From contig CAAGAX010000004.1 of assembly GCA_900767915.1 (NCBI GenBank), positions 1 to 15,564 on the forward strand: 15,564 bases of DNA, in the 5' to 3' direction. The notes beneath the pieces are model-generated. The model did no database searches. It was not told the origin of the DNA and saw nothing but the letters and a program-made list of their open reading frames with translations. The position numbers and the translations under genes are program-made. Position 1 is the first letter of the stretch. Each line of letters opens with the position of its first letter. Source of the DNA: Acholeplasmatales bacterium. Lineage in GTDB: Bacteria > Bacillota_I > Bacilli_A > Acholeplasmatales > Anaeroplasmataceae. Of this stretch, positions 1 to 7,112 are shown piece after piece.

Positions 1-228
1 AGCACTTATCTTGGTATTTATAATTCAATTTGTAAAAATTATAAAACTTGTAAAATTAAAACAGGAGATGTATATAATCCACACTCCAATAAGAAAACAT
101 GTTATAGATGCATCGATGGCTGTAATGAATATGAAGAAAATATTTGTCCTTATCTAACTAAGTTTCCATGGGTATGTAATGGTTGTCCTAAAGCTAACTC
201 ATGTTATTTAAACAAATGGTATTATGAA
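1..228 (+). mobile_element. IS30-family transposase fragment (both ends missing)
   Basis: The frame is open from base 1, so the N-terminus lies outside the window. It encodes a cysteine-rich stretch with CKNYKTC, CYRCIDGC, NICPYL, PWVCNGCPKANSCYLNKWYY. This Cys pattern, with the 'P-x-V-C-N-G-C' and 'C-x-L-N-K-x-Y-Y' elements, is typical of the zinc-ribbon-like segment after the N-terminal HTH of Firmicutes IS30-family transposases. The catalytic DDE domain is absent: the reading frame runs straight into unrelated sequence at about 225-231, where GC content rises abruptly. No terminal inverted repeat is seen at the junction. It is a dead fragment. Family assignment rests on my recall of the motif pattern. 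Confidence 0.72.
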
Positions 229-848
229 TACCGCATCGGCGTCACGGCAACGGACGAATGGGCGGAAGCGGTTTCCGAAATAAAGACTTTCACCATCAAA
301 CCGTATGAGTTCGTGCTCAAACTTGGTTACGGTCCTAACCAAATCACTCTGTCGGATGATGGCGGCAAAGCGTTTTTACTCGGACAATACGATAATCTTA
401 TCGAAGGTCAGAAAATCCAACTTTGGCTTGACAATGAAAAAGCAGGGTTGCAAACCAACGGTTCTGAGCTTGTCCCTGACCAGAAAAAGAAGGGTTTCCT
501 TTCAATATGCTCAAAGGAGTCGTGCCGGACGCACTGTACGTCACTTCCGTCGTCCGTATTGAAAAAGGAGTAGGGCTTGCCTACACCGTAACGCCCAAAT
601 ATCTTACGATAAACAACCTTTCGGGCGACGATACGTCGGACTTCTTCCATACGTTGGACGTAGTCTTAAAAATCGGCAGTGCGGAAGACCTGAATGCGAA
701 AATCGGCACAACCGCCGCAAACGTTCTCATCGGTACGGAACAAAACCCTGGTTTTGTCTATGCGTTGAAATCTGTGGGCGGTTCGGGTAGTTTCGGCTTT
801 GCTTCGTTTGAAATAGACGGCAAACAAATAAACGCACTGATTTTCTAA
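229..848 (+). pseudogene. Foreign gene fragment, N-terminally truncated and frameshifted (possible surface or phage structural protein)
   Basis: Codon use changes sharply here: the segment is near 50% GC with many NNC/NNG codons, while the core genes are strongly AT-rich. Reading starts in frame with the upstream transposase fragment (YRIGVTATDEWAEAVSEIKT, reminiscent of the end of a fibronectin-III or Ig-like domain) and stays sensible to about residue 163 (VPDQKKK). The natural sequence then continues one frame over from about 492 (GFPFNMLKGVVPDALYVTSV) to a stop at 846-848. Restoring one base within the A/G-rich run 482-494 joins both halves into a protein of more than 200 residues ending in KQINALIF. 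The sequence is rich in beta-forming residues, without membrane segments or catalytic motifs. I do not recognise the family; a tail, baseplate or surface protein C-terminus is a guess. Confidence 0.6.
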
Positions 849-870
849 TTTTCTATTTTTTTAACACGAA

Positions 871-907
871 AGAGCCGTTCTTCTAGAAAGAGCGGCTCTG
901 ATTTTGA
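871..907 (+). terminator. Hairpin terminator after the foreign gene fragment
   Basis: Arms 871-882 and 888-899 (agagccgttctt / aagagcggctct) pair over 12 bp with one G:T wobble, around a 5-nt loop. The T-rich tail (902-905) is short. It lies 22 bp beyond the stop of the higher-GC fragment, and its GC-rich stem suggests it arrived with that fragment. Confidence 0.6.
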
Positions 908-1035
908 AAGACTCTATTTGATTTTTGGAGTGCCTATAGCTAACGAAAACAACAAAATTAAACTACTTCTTTTGTGGGATATTTTAAGGTTAACGTATAA
1001 TATGCCACGTTAATCATATTAATAGAATATGTATA

Positions 1036-1074
1036 AAATAAAAAATCCCTAATGCAGAGTTATCCACATTAGGG
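1036..1074 (-). terminator. Minus-strand hairpin terminator containing a DnaA-box-like loop
   Basis: Arms 1047-1054 (ccctaatg) and 1067-1074 (cattaggg) are perfect inverted repeats. Read on the minus strand the stem is followed by attttttatttt, giving a rho-independent terminator for the minus-strand fragments upstream. The loop and right arm contain TTATCCACA (1060-1068). Confidence 0.6.
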
Positions 1075-1081
1075 CAACACG

Positions 1082-1106
1082 AAAAAGCTCATTAAAGAGC
1101 CTTTTT
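1082..1106 (-). terminator. Weak hairpin at the end of the IS66 fragment
   Basis: The arms gctc / gagc flank a 6-nt loop. There are A residues on one side and T residues on the other, so the stem extends with A:T pairs and one bulge, and it could act in both directions. It immediately follows the stop codon of the IS66 transposase remnant. Confidence 0.4.
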
Positions 1107-1402
1107 TATTTTAATTTTAAATTTTTAGGTAATGAATCAGAATAGGGCAATAAAGATTCAATCAATTCATCACTATATGTGTCATACTTAGCTAAGTTAT
1201 TAAATACATATACTAAATAATCATTAATAATAAGGTTGTTGAATCTGGCAGTTTCAACAATGGAATAAATCATTACACTTGTACCTGCTCCTAACTCAGA
1301 AAAACAGAATAACCAATTTTTATTTCCAATCTTATAATTCTTTGCCATTCTTTCACTTTTATTATTATCAATTGATAATCTTCCATCTAATGTATAATTC
1401 AT
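1106..1402 (-). pseudogene. IS66-family transposase (TnpC), C-terminal fragment
   Basis: The 98-residue frame starts MNYTLDGRLSIDNNKSER and continues with IGNKNWLFCF, a Gly-Ala-rich turn, MIYSIVETARFNNL, then ESLLPYSDSLPKNLK. This follows the IS66 transposase C-terminus in order: 'DGRLEIDNN-x-AER', 'IGRKNWLF', 'SAIIYSIIETAKENGL', and the closing 'LLPW...LP'. IS66 transposases are about 450-530 residues, so roughly 80% is missing, including the first catalytic Asp residues; the Glu of the 'E-R' motif survives. The frame is open only about 15 nt upstream of the ATG. It overlaps the stop of the upstream ATPase pseudogene as ATGA, with a GGAG-like sequence before it, so it could be translated, but nothing suggests activity. 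Confidence 0.85.
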
Positions 1403-2515
1403 TGTACAAGCTCCTTTTTAATGTTCATTAGGTCATCGTAATTGACAGCCGTTTTGAAGGTATCGTTATAAAATTGTTTACTCTTAGAAAGTTCGTTACG
1501 GATATTAAAGTTCTCGTACATATTTTGAACGACAATCTTTTTATCGGCTTTACATACCCAAATGTTATCTTGGCAATTAAACAAATCCAACAGCTCATAA
1601 TAGTGTGTAGAGAAGATAAGGGTAGCGTTGTTCTTATTGACAGACTTGTCTTTATAAAGATTGATAATGTTTTCCACTAACGTCTTATGAAAGTGGTTTT
1701 CTATTTCATCAATGATAAGGTCAAATCCGTATTTAAGCGAAGCAATGACAGTAATGTATAGAAGCAGGCCTTTTGTAGTACCGCTTGACAGGAAGTGAAT
1801 GAGCTCCTTATCGGAAATAGTTTTCTTATCATTAAGCAAAGAAAGCTCATAATTATGTTCGTCGAGCATAGTGAGGCTTTTTATATTCTCATCAAATAAA
1901 TGCAACACTTTGGAAAGAAGTAGAGGGGAAAGTTGATAACGTTTTAAGGCATTGAACATAAGCCGATAGGTGTCAATACCAGCGCCGTCGCAGTTAAAAT
2001 AAATTGCCTGTGTTTGCTTTTTTTTCAAAACAAAGAACACTGGAAGTGTCCTCTGGCAAAGGTCAGATATTAGACAAAGGGGTATATCCTGCATCTTCAA
2101 ATATGGTTTTTAGATTGGTTTTGAAGTACTTCTTTGAAAAAATTTTCTGATTAGAAAACGTAGCTTTAGTGCTTAAAGTCGTAGAAGCGTTCAGATTAGT
2201 TATATACTTGTAAATCCGTCCTTCATGATAGAAGTATAGTTCAAGATAAATTCCGTCGTAAGAATAGTTTTTATCTTCAAGAGAGAAGTCGCTTAGAATG
2301 GAATAGCAACAATCGATCAATTCCATAGCCGTAGTTTTACCAGAAGCGTTTTTACCGATAATAGCGGCAGTATTATATACGAATAATCCCTCGTCTATCT
2401 CTTGAAGTTCATATTCTTTATCTTCGGTAGTTTTCTTGGATTTGGCAATAAAGTCAAGAACACAATCATCATGCAAATTTTTAAAGCCGGATGTTTTAAC
2501 GTAGAGTAATTTCAT
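1399..2515 (-). pseudogene. COG1106/AAA15-type ATPase, broken by a stop codon and a frameshift
   Basis: Start chosen at 2515 (MKLLYVKTSGFKNL) because AAGGAGG lies 9 nt upstream. The first half has Walker A GKNASGKTT at about residues 54-62. The frame stops at TGA (2063-2065). The same frame still reads PLPEDTSSVLCFEKK for 15 codons, then protein-like sequence resumes one frame over after an 8-base A run (T run at 2018-2025), with QTQAIYFNCDGAGID. The second half carries the signature-like LSSGTTKG, Walker B LIIDEIENHF, H-loop IFSTHYYEL, and the family-like end NYDDLMNIKKEL. The ancestral product would be about 370 residues, near the usual size of these stand-alone AAA ATPases. Relatives (RloA, AbiL-type) occur in phage-defence islands; a defence role here is inference. 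The 3' end abuts the IS66 remnant at about 1400 and the last few codons may be lost. Confidence 0.8.
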
Positions 2516-2537
2516 AGGTTTGTACCTCCTTGAAAAT

Positions 2538-2566
2538 ATTATATACAAAAATCAAAAATAAACAGC
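2538..2566 (-). promoter_or_regulatory. Possible promoter of the ATPase pseudogene
   Basis: A perfect TATAAT (minus strand, 2543-2538) lies 22 bp before the ATPase start codon. No good -35 hexamer is visible at 16-18 bp, so only the -10 supports this. Confidence 0.35.
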
Positions 2567-2700
2567 TAATTTGTTTGAATTTCTTTAAAATGTATAAAAA
2601 TAAATATTTTAACCAAAAACAAATAAAAAATTTGAATAAGATTGAATGACTATCTATTCATGAAGAATGTTTAATTAACAAAAATATAGGAGATAAAAAA

Positions 2701-2851
2701 ATAAAAAAAAAGAGAATTGAAAATCAGCTAGAAAAATTACAACATTGTAAAGGATTTAAACGATAGGGATTTTGGTGTACTTATTAAATCACTTTGTGAT
2801 TACATCTATTACGGCAAAGTAGATACACCTAGTTTTCGCTTAGATTATTAA
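2701..2851 (+). pseudogene. Possible remnant of a small gene
   Basis: Two short protein-like tracts lie in adjacent frames. The first (2701-2766) reads IKKKRIENQLEKLQHCKGFKR, with AGGAG 8 nt before an ATA where ATG would be expected. The second (2732-2851) ends ...DRDFGVLIKSLCDYIYYG, then KVDTPSFRLDY and a stop. Together they look like one small gene that lost its start codon and picked up a frameshift near 2750-2765. The 'GxLIKxLxDYxxxG' pattern recalls small phage/plasmid proteins of the DUF6291 type, but the match is short. Chance is a real alternative in DNA this AT-rich. Confidence 0.3.
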
Positions 2852-2876
2852 TTAGCTTGAATTAAACTTATAAATT

Positions 2877-2965
2877 GAACCAGCTATTGCCGAAGGGGAC
2901 GATGTGGTGGTGTGAGAGGTAACAAAGATATTTAAAGAAATTTAAATATTTTTACTCTACTCGAT
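2877..2965 (+). mobile_element. Group II intron 3' end (domain V-VI remnant)
   Basis: The stretch 2904-2920 (tgtggtggtgtgagaggt region) and the final ctactcgat (2957-2965) match, in the right order, the junction after domain V and the 3' terminus of many bacterial group II introns. Between them a hairpin fits domain VI: arms 2928-2936 (atatttaaa) and 2941-2949 (tttaaatat) around a GAAA tetraloop. The domain V part (2877-2910) pairs poorly and lacks a clear AGC triad, so it appears decayed. No 5' GUGYG boundary and no intron reverse transcriptase are found upstream, so only the last ~90 nt survive. The assignment uses recalled consensus sequences. Confidence 0.6.
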
Positions 2966-2970
2966 TATCT

Positions 2971-3020
2971 TAAATAAAAATAAAAAGCCTAATTAGTATA
3001 GAATCTATTACAAATTAGGC
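2971..3020 (-). terminator. Rho-independent terminator of the yfhO-GT2 operon
   Basis: Arms 2987-2994 (gcctaatt) and 3013-3020 (aattaggc) pair perfectly. On the minus strand the stem is followed by tttttatttttattta. It begins 11 bp past the stop of the glycosyltransferase gene, so it closes the operon. Confidence 0.8.
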
Positions 3021-3030
3021 ATTAATTTAT

Positions 3031-3969
3031 TTAATTTTCATCGTATTTAATATTTGTTTCCTCTTCAATATAAATAGGTCTATGCTGAGCTTGAATTCTA
3101 ACATCATAAATTAATCTACAAATATAGAATAAAGTGAAGAAGATTGCTAGCATAAATATATCAAATCTAACATGATCCCATGGGAATGGAGTACTATACA
3201 TATTATAACAAATAATACCTGATATAACATCATAGCACAATAATATAAATGTTAAATAGCTTAATATTTTAGGTATATATTCATAGAATCTAGAGAATTC
3301 CCTGATTCCTAATAAAGCATAATGAAATAGCTTTTTAAAGTTCCACTTCGTAGTTCCTGCAACTCTTTCTGTATATTCGAATTCAATACATTTTTTATTA
3401 AAACCTACATAATGATAAATACCCTTAGTAAATCTTTCAAAATCCTTAATTTGAAGGAACGCTTCAATTACCTTTTTATCTAATAGACAATAATCTCTAG
3501 CTCCTTTTGCCATTTCCTTATCTCTTGTTATGAAGGCATAAACCTTATAGAAGGCTAAAGAACAAAAGGCTTTGAATGGGTTAGCTCCATGTCTATTTTT
3601 ATGCTTAGTATATACTAAATTATATCCTTCATCATGTGCCTTTATTAATTCATTAAATAATGATGGTGGATCTTGTAAATCTACATCCATTATTATAGCG
3701 GCATCACAGTTTGTTTTTAATGCAGCTTCAAGACCGGCATACATTGCAGCTTCCTTACCAAAGTTTCTTGAAAATGAAATATATTCAATTCTTTCATCCT
3801 TATTAGCTAATTCTCTCATTAAGGATAATGTTTTATCCTTAGATCCATCATTAACAAATATAATATGCCAATCATAAGGCTTTTTAAGATATTTAACAAC
3901 TTCATTATAATATACTAATATAGTTTCCTCTTCATTATAGCATGGAACTATTACTGATATTTTATTCAT
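3031..3969 (-). CDS. GT2 glycosyltransferase, CsbB/GtrB/DPM1-like, membrane anchored
   Basis: Probable polyprenyl-phosphate glycosyltransferase: it would transfer a sugar from a nucleotide sugar to undecaprenyl phosphate on the cytoplasmic face. The 312-residue length is normal for the CsbB/GtrB group. Visible motifs of the GT-A fold: VPCYNEEET (8-16), VNDGSKD (39-45), SRNFGKEAA (67-75), and the metal-binding DVDLQDPP (95-102). ERFTKGIYHYVGF (178-190) and the basic 'AGTTKW' region (204-209) match the conserved part before the membrane anchor. Two membrane segments follow at about 233-256 and 269-289, then QAQHRPIYI, a common ending in this family. It overlaps the upstream yfhO-like gene by 8 bp (ATGAATAA), so translation is probably coupled. 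The sugar cannot be read from sequence; GlcNAc is the Bacillus precedent. Confidence 0.93.
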   Translation of the reverse strand: MNKISVIVPCYNEEETILVYYNEVVKYLKKPYDWHIIFVNDGSKDKTLSLMRELANKDERIEYISFSRNFGKEAAMYAGLEAALKTNCDAAIIMDVDLQDPPSLFNELIKAHDEGYNLVYTKHKNRHGANPFKAFCSLAFYKVYAFITRDKEMAKGARDYCLLDKKVIEAFLQIKDFERFTKGIYHYVGFNKKCIEFEYTERVAGTTKWNFKKLFHYALLGIREFSRFYEYIPKILSYLTFILLCYDVISGIICYNMYSTPFPWDHVRFDIFMLAIFFTLFYICRLIYDVRIQAQHRPIYIEEETNIKYDEN

Positions 3970-6889
3970 TTAAATCGACTTCCTTTTTATTTTTTCTTTT
4001 TTTAATTATCATTACTGCTATAGGAATAGTAATTAGAAGATATATACCTAATCCAGATACTGATAATATTACTCCAGTATTAAAGCCAGATGGTTCATAT
4101 TTTAATATTAAATCAACATTAGTTGTGCCCTTTGGAATAACGATTCCTAAGAATCCACCATCTACATCAATTAAATCGTAATCTTTATTCTTAAGCTTCC
4201 AATCATCACTATAGGTATAAGCTGTTTTAATAATATGAGCTTTATCACTAGGGAGATTACATTTGATAGTCATGGTGCTACCATCTAATGAATAATATCT
4301 ATCAGTATAATTATTTTGCTTATTAATAAAATCAGTATATAAGCTATAATCATAGCCATATAATGTTACACTCTTGTAGCTTGTATTATTAGTATCGTTA
4401 ACCTTCATAGCAAAAGCATATATATCCTCATCATGAGTGAAATAATCGGTGAAATGGAAATAAGTTAACGACTTCTCATCATTATTTAAAACCATTAAAT
4501 AATCGTCATCATTAATTCTTCTTGTATCTATATTATTTGAATATGCATATATAACATCTTTTTTAAGAACCTTTTGAGCATTAGCATTTTTACTAATATT
4601 ATAGTAGAAGTAAGAAGAATTTTCCCATCCCTCTGTTCCATTAGAACCATCAGTAGGATTATATAATGTTACAGAGTCAACCTTAGAAGATATTAAATTA
4701 GCTAATGTTTTAGTTGATTCTTTATTAATATTAGAATTCTTAACAGAATTATAGCTTTTTAAGTATTTTTGGTTTTCAATAGTATCATTTGTAAGAGTGC
4801 CATCCTCATTTATATCAGGCTTATAAATATATGCTGAATATAAAATAGATGCTTCCTTCTTAATTGGATTTGTCAAATTTGCTGTTGAATCAAAGAAGCT
4901 ATCATATACGATGAATTGTGGACAGTCATCTAATGAAAAATATGCACCAGTATCATCAATTTTAAGTTCATTATAATATTCACTTGGGAAGTAGGTTACT
5001 TTATCATTAGGTTGAACTATATATTTAGTATTGAATATTGGAGCTTGTAATAATGTATTTCCACCCATAAAGTCTCTTCCCCAGTGAGTAGAGTTTTCAC
5101 TATAAATATCATTTAAGCATTTATTTAATGGAGTATTATAGAATGATTGGAAGAAGTGACCAAAGTTAACATTTCCTACCAATAGGTTAGCATTTAAATC
5201 ATTTTTAGCATAGCTTGTATCTAAATGTATTCTATATCCATCGCTATCCTTATATCCTAGTGAGTATAGAGTGTTTTTTTGAGTTGTCATTTCTGTTTTT
5301 TGATTAAAATAATAATCATTCGCATCATCTGCATTACAGAAAATCATTATTCCTGCAAAAATCACTTCTGAAAAAATAACACCTAAAAATATTTTCTTAA
5401 GAATATTTATGTTTTTCTTTTTAAGCTTTAATATAAAGGAAATAATTAGTAATATCAAATATATTGTAATACAAATAGCACTTCCAATTAAAATTGGATA
5501 GAAGAATAAATCCTCTCTTTTATAATGAATATAATATTCAGGTGCATTAATTAATGTAAATATTATAGTTCCTAATCCTAATAATAGGAAAATTATAGGA
5601 CATAAATTTAAATATGGATTATCTCCTACCTTTAAATCATTTTTATCCATTGCTATAGCCATACCATATAAATTAATCATATATGGAATAAAAAACCATC
5701 TAACATAGGGAATAGAATTAAATGAGAATATACAAGCAAATAAAGGTATCGCAAATAATAAATTAATTAAGACTATCCAAAACTTCATTTTATTTTCTTT
5801 TTTATCATTTATAACAAAAAGATAAGCTAAATATATTAATCCACCATTAGTTATATACATAGTAGCATGCTCACGCATATAATCTCCTGCATCATTTAAA
5901 CAAAAACGATGTGGTTCATTAGGTATAAAGAAATTAATCCATTGAGTGAAATAATGTCTTAGACTAAAATCACCATCGAATGTAGTAAAATACCATATTG
6001 ATGCATCAGTAAAGGTATTATTTCTTGATGATTCATTCATTACATAAAGCATACTAGGAAGTAATATTATAGCACTCATCATAACACCTAATACTATAAG
6101 TGCCATAAATTCTAAAAATCTTAGCCAAAATTTACCATTTCTAAATATACAATTTTCTTTTTTAAAGAAGGAATATTCATCTCTTATATGCATTTCTAGC
6201 ATAAAATAAACACATAAAAATGCCATTAACATATAAGCTATATAAAAATCATAAAATATAACAATTACTGTATAAAGGGGTACTAGTAGATAGTATTTAC
6301 CTTTTTTTTCAATTATTAAATCCACAACAAGCATAGCTAGTGGTGCATAAAAGCAAATTCCTAAAAAAACAGGGAAGATATAGTATGATTCAGTCATACC
6401 TCCTACAAATAAAATTAATCCTGCTATAAATGCTGTTTTATTATTCATATTTTTTCTTATTAAAACATAATATAATAATAAAGCACCACAGGCTGGTCTT
6501 AGGAAATTTGTAATAGCGTAGGCTTTTTCAGCTTCCATAATATAGCTTAATATAAACGCAACAAATGTAAATATATCAAGTGGAATATAATAAATTCCAC
6601 TAAACCATGACGTTCCTCCAAATAGGGTTGTATCATATAATGATAGCTTTCCCTCCTTTAGCTTTGTAAAGAAATTATTTATATATGGATAGTATTGTAA
6701 TACATCATCAGAATTAATGTGAAAAAAACCACCTTTAATATTTGTATATAAAACTATAAAAAATAATAGAACAAAAAATATAATAGCTAATAAATATAAG
6801 GGTTTAAATTTATCACTCCATATTTCCTTCCATAATTTATTTGTTTTATAAATTAGCTTTTTTAAAAAATTATTAATAATGGATTCCAT
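3962..6889 (-). CDS. YfhO-family membrane glycosyltransferase
   Basis: Large polytopic protein of about 975 residues. The ATG at 6889 is preferred because GGAGG lies 5 nt before it; a TTG at 6901 in the same frame overlaps that ribosome binding site. After a basic N-terminus and a first membrane helix (about 30-52) comes NSDDVLQYYPY, the conserved acidic/aromatic loop of the YfhO family. About a dozen membrane helices follow to around residue 510, then a ~400-residue extracytoplasmic domain rich in Asn, Tyr and Asp. It ends with a GIVIPKG...LKYEPSGF-type motif and a last helix (about 940-965) before a lysine-rich tail. This is the GT-C-like plan. In B. subtilis and S. aureus YfhO works with CsbB (GT2) and the GtcA flippase to glycosylate lipoteichoic acid outside the cell. 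No gtcA-like gene is in the window. The exact acceptor here is unknown. Confidence 0.9.
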   Translation of the reverse strand: MESIINNFLKKLIYKTNKLWKEIWSDKFKPLYLLAIIFFVLLFFIVLYTNIKGGFFHINSDDVLQYYPYINNFFTKLKEGKLSLYDTTLFGGTSWFSGIYYIPLDIFTFVAFILSYIMEAEKAYAITNFLRPACGALLLYYVLIRKNMNNKTAFIAGLILFVGGMTESYYIFPVFLGICFYAPLAMLVVDLIIEKKGKYYLLVPLYTVIVIFYDFYIAYMLMAFLCVYFMLEMHIRDEYSFFKKENCIFRNGKFWLRFLEFMALIVLGVMMSAIILLPSMLYVMNESSRNNTFTDASIWYFTTFDGDFSLRHYFTQWINFFIPNEPHRFCLNDAGDYMREHATMYITNGGLIYLAYLFVINDKKENKMKFWIVLINLLFAIPLFACIFSFNSIPYVRWFFIPYMINLYGMAIAMDKNDLKVGDNPYLNLCPIIFLLLGLGTIIFTLINAPEYYIHYKREDLFFYPILIGSAICITIYLILLIISFILKLKKKNINILKKIFLGVIFSEVIFAGIMIFCNADDANDYYFNQKTEMTTQKNTLYSLGYKDSDGYRIHLDTSYAKNDLNANLLVGNVNFGHFFQSFYNTPLNKCLNDIYSENSTHWGRDFMGGNTLLQAPIFNTKYIVQPNDKVTYFPSEYYNELKIDDTGAYFSLDDCPQFIVYDSFFDSTANLTNPIKKEASILYSAYIYKPDINEDGTLTNDTIENQKYLKSYNSVKNSNINKESTKTLANLISSKVDSVTLYNPTDGSNGTEGWENSSYFYYNISKNANAQKVLKKDVIYAYSNNIDTRRINDDDYLMVLNNDEKSLTYFHFTDYFTHDEDIYAFAMKVNDTNNTSYKSVTLYGYDYSLYTDFINKQNNYTDRYYSLDGSTMTIKCNLPSDKAHIIKTAYTYSDDWKLKNKDYDLIDVDGGFLGIVIPKGTTNVDLILKYEPSGFNTGVILSVSGLGIYLLITIPIAVMIIKKRKNKKEVDLNE

Positions 6890-6917
6890 TTTTTCCTCCA
6901 ATTTAAATTTTTATTTT

Positions 6918-6947
6918 ATTATACCATATAATTTGTTTTAAGACCAA
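6918..6947 (-). promoter_or_regulatory. Promoter of the yfhO-GT2 operon
   Basis: On the minus strand TTGGTC (6947-6942) and TATAAT (6923-6918) are separated by 18 bp. The -10 is preceded by TGG, an extended -10 element. Start of transcription would be near 6911, about 20 bp before the start codon. It diverges from the pyrG promoter. Confidence 0.65.
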
Positions 6948-7020
6948 TTATATTAGTTAATAATATCATGAATAATTATAATATTCTATTAATATTTCAA
7001 AAAAAAACAAAAAAAATTTG

Positions 7021-7056
7021 TTGTATTATATAATTGATTGTACTATAATTTATAAG
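7021..7056 (+). promoter_or_regulatory. pyrG promoter
   Basis: TTGTAT (7021-7026), a 17-bp spacer and a perfect TATAAT (7044-7049). The predicted first base is G7056, so the transcript would start GGGC, which is the start needed for CTP-sensitive reiterative transcription. Confidence 0.75.
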
Positions 7057-7100
7057 GGCACCCTAAAAGTTCTCCTATATGGGGAATTTTTTTTATTTTT
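7056..7100 (+). promoter_or_regulatory. pyrG leader attenuator (CTP-sensing, reiterative transcription type)
   Basis: The leader starts GGGCACCCT. At 7070-7086 TTCTCC and GGGGAA pair around a tatat loop; flanking A and T residues (7065-7069 with 7087 onward) can lengthen the stem. Eight T residues follow (7087-7094), making an intrinsic terminator just before the pyrG ribosome binding site. In B. subtilis, low CTP makes polymerase stall at the first C and add extra G residues; the poly-G tail pairs with the C/U-rich left arm of the terminator and blocks it. All parts of that device are visible here: GGG start, C at +4, C/U-rich left arm, and terminator. No protein regulator is needed. Confidence 0.8.
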
Positions 7101-7112
7101 TGAGGTGAGGTT

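Larger units (their letters stand above)
2549..3030. other. Gene-free stretch between the ATPase pseudogene and the glycosyltransferase operon
   Basis: This stretch has no intact gene on either strand. It holds the small-gene remnant (2701-2851), the intron tail (2877-2965) and the minus-strand terminator of the operon (2971-3020). The rest (2549-2690) is plain AT-rich sequence that includes the upstream side of the ATPase pseudogene. Confidence 0.6.

Noticed and set aside
408..650. Minus-strand open frame opposite the foreign gene fragment
   Set aside because: The plus-strand frames give a coherent protein with composition typical of coding sequence; the antisense frame has no recognisable features.
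1474..1680. Plus-strand open frame inside the ATPase pseudogene
   Set aside because: It is the complement of the Walker B and switch His region of the ATPase.
2063..2065. TGA read as tryptophan (alternative genetic code), which would extend the ATPase
   Set aside because: Trp in pyrG, rplM, the GT2 and yfhO genes is encoded by TGG and these long frames are free of TGA. The ATPase also needs a frameshift correction just downstream.
3572..3877. Plus-strand open frame opposite the GT2 gene
   Set aside because: It lies entirely across the conserved GT2 motifs on the other strand and shows no family features or ribosome binding site.
3942..4181. Plus-strand open frame across the yfhO/GT2 junction
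   Set aside because: Antisense to two genes with clear function; a by-product of AT-rich sequence.
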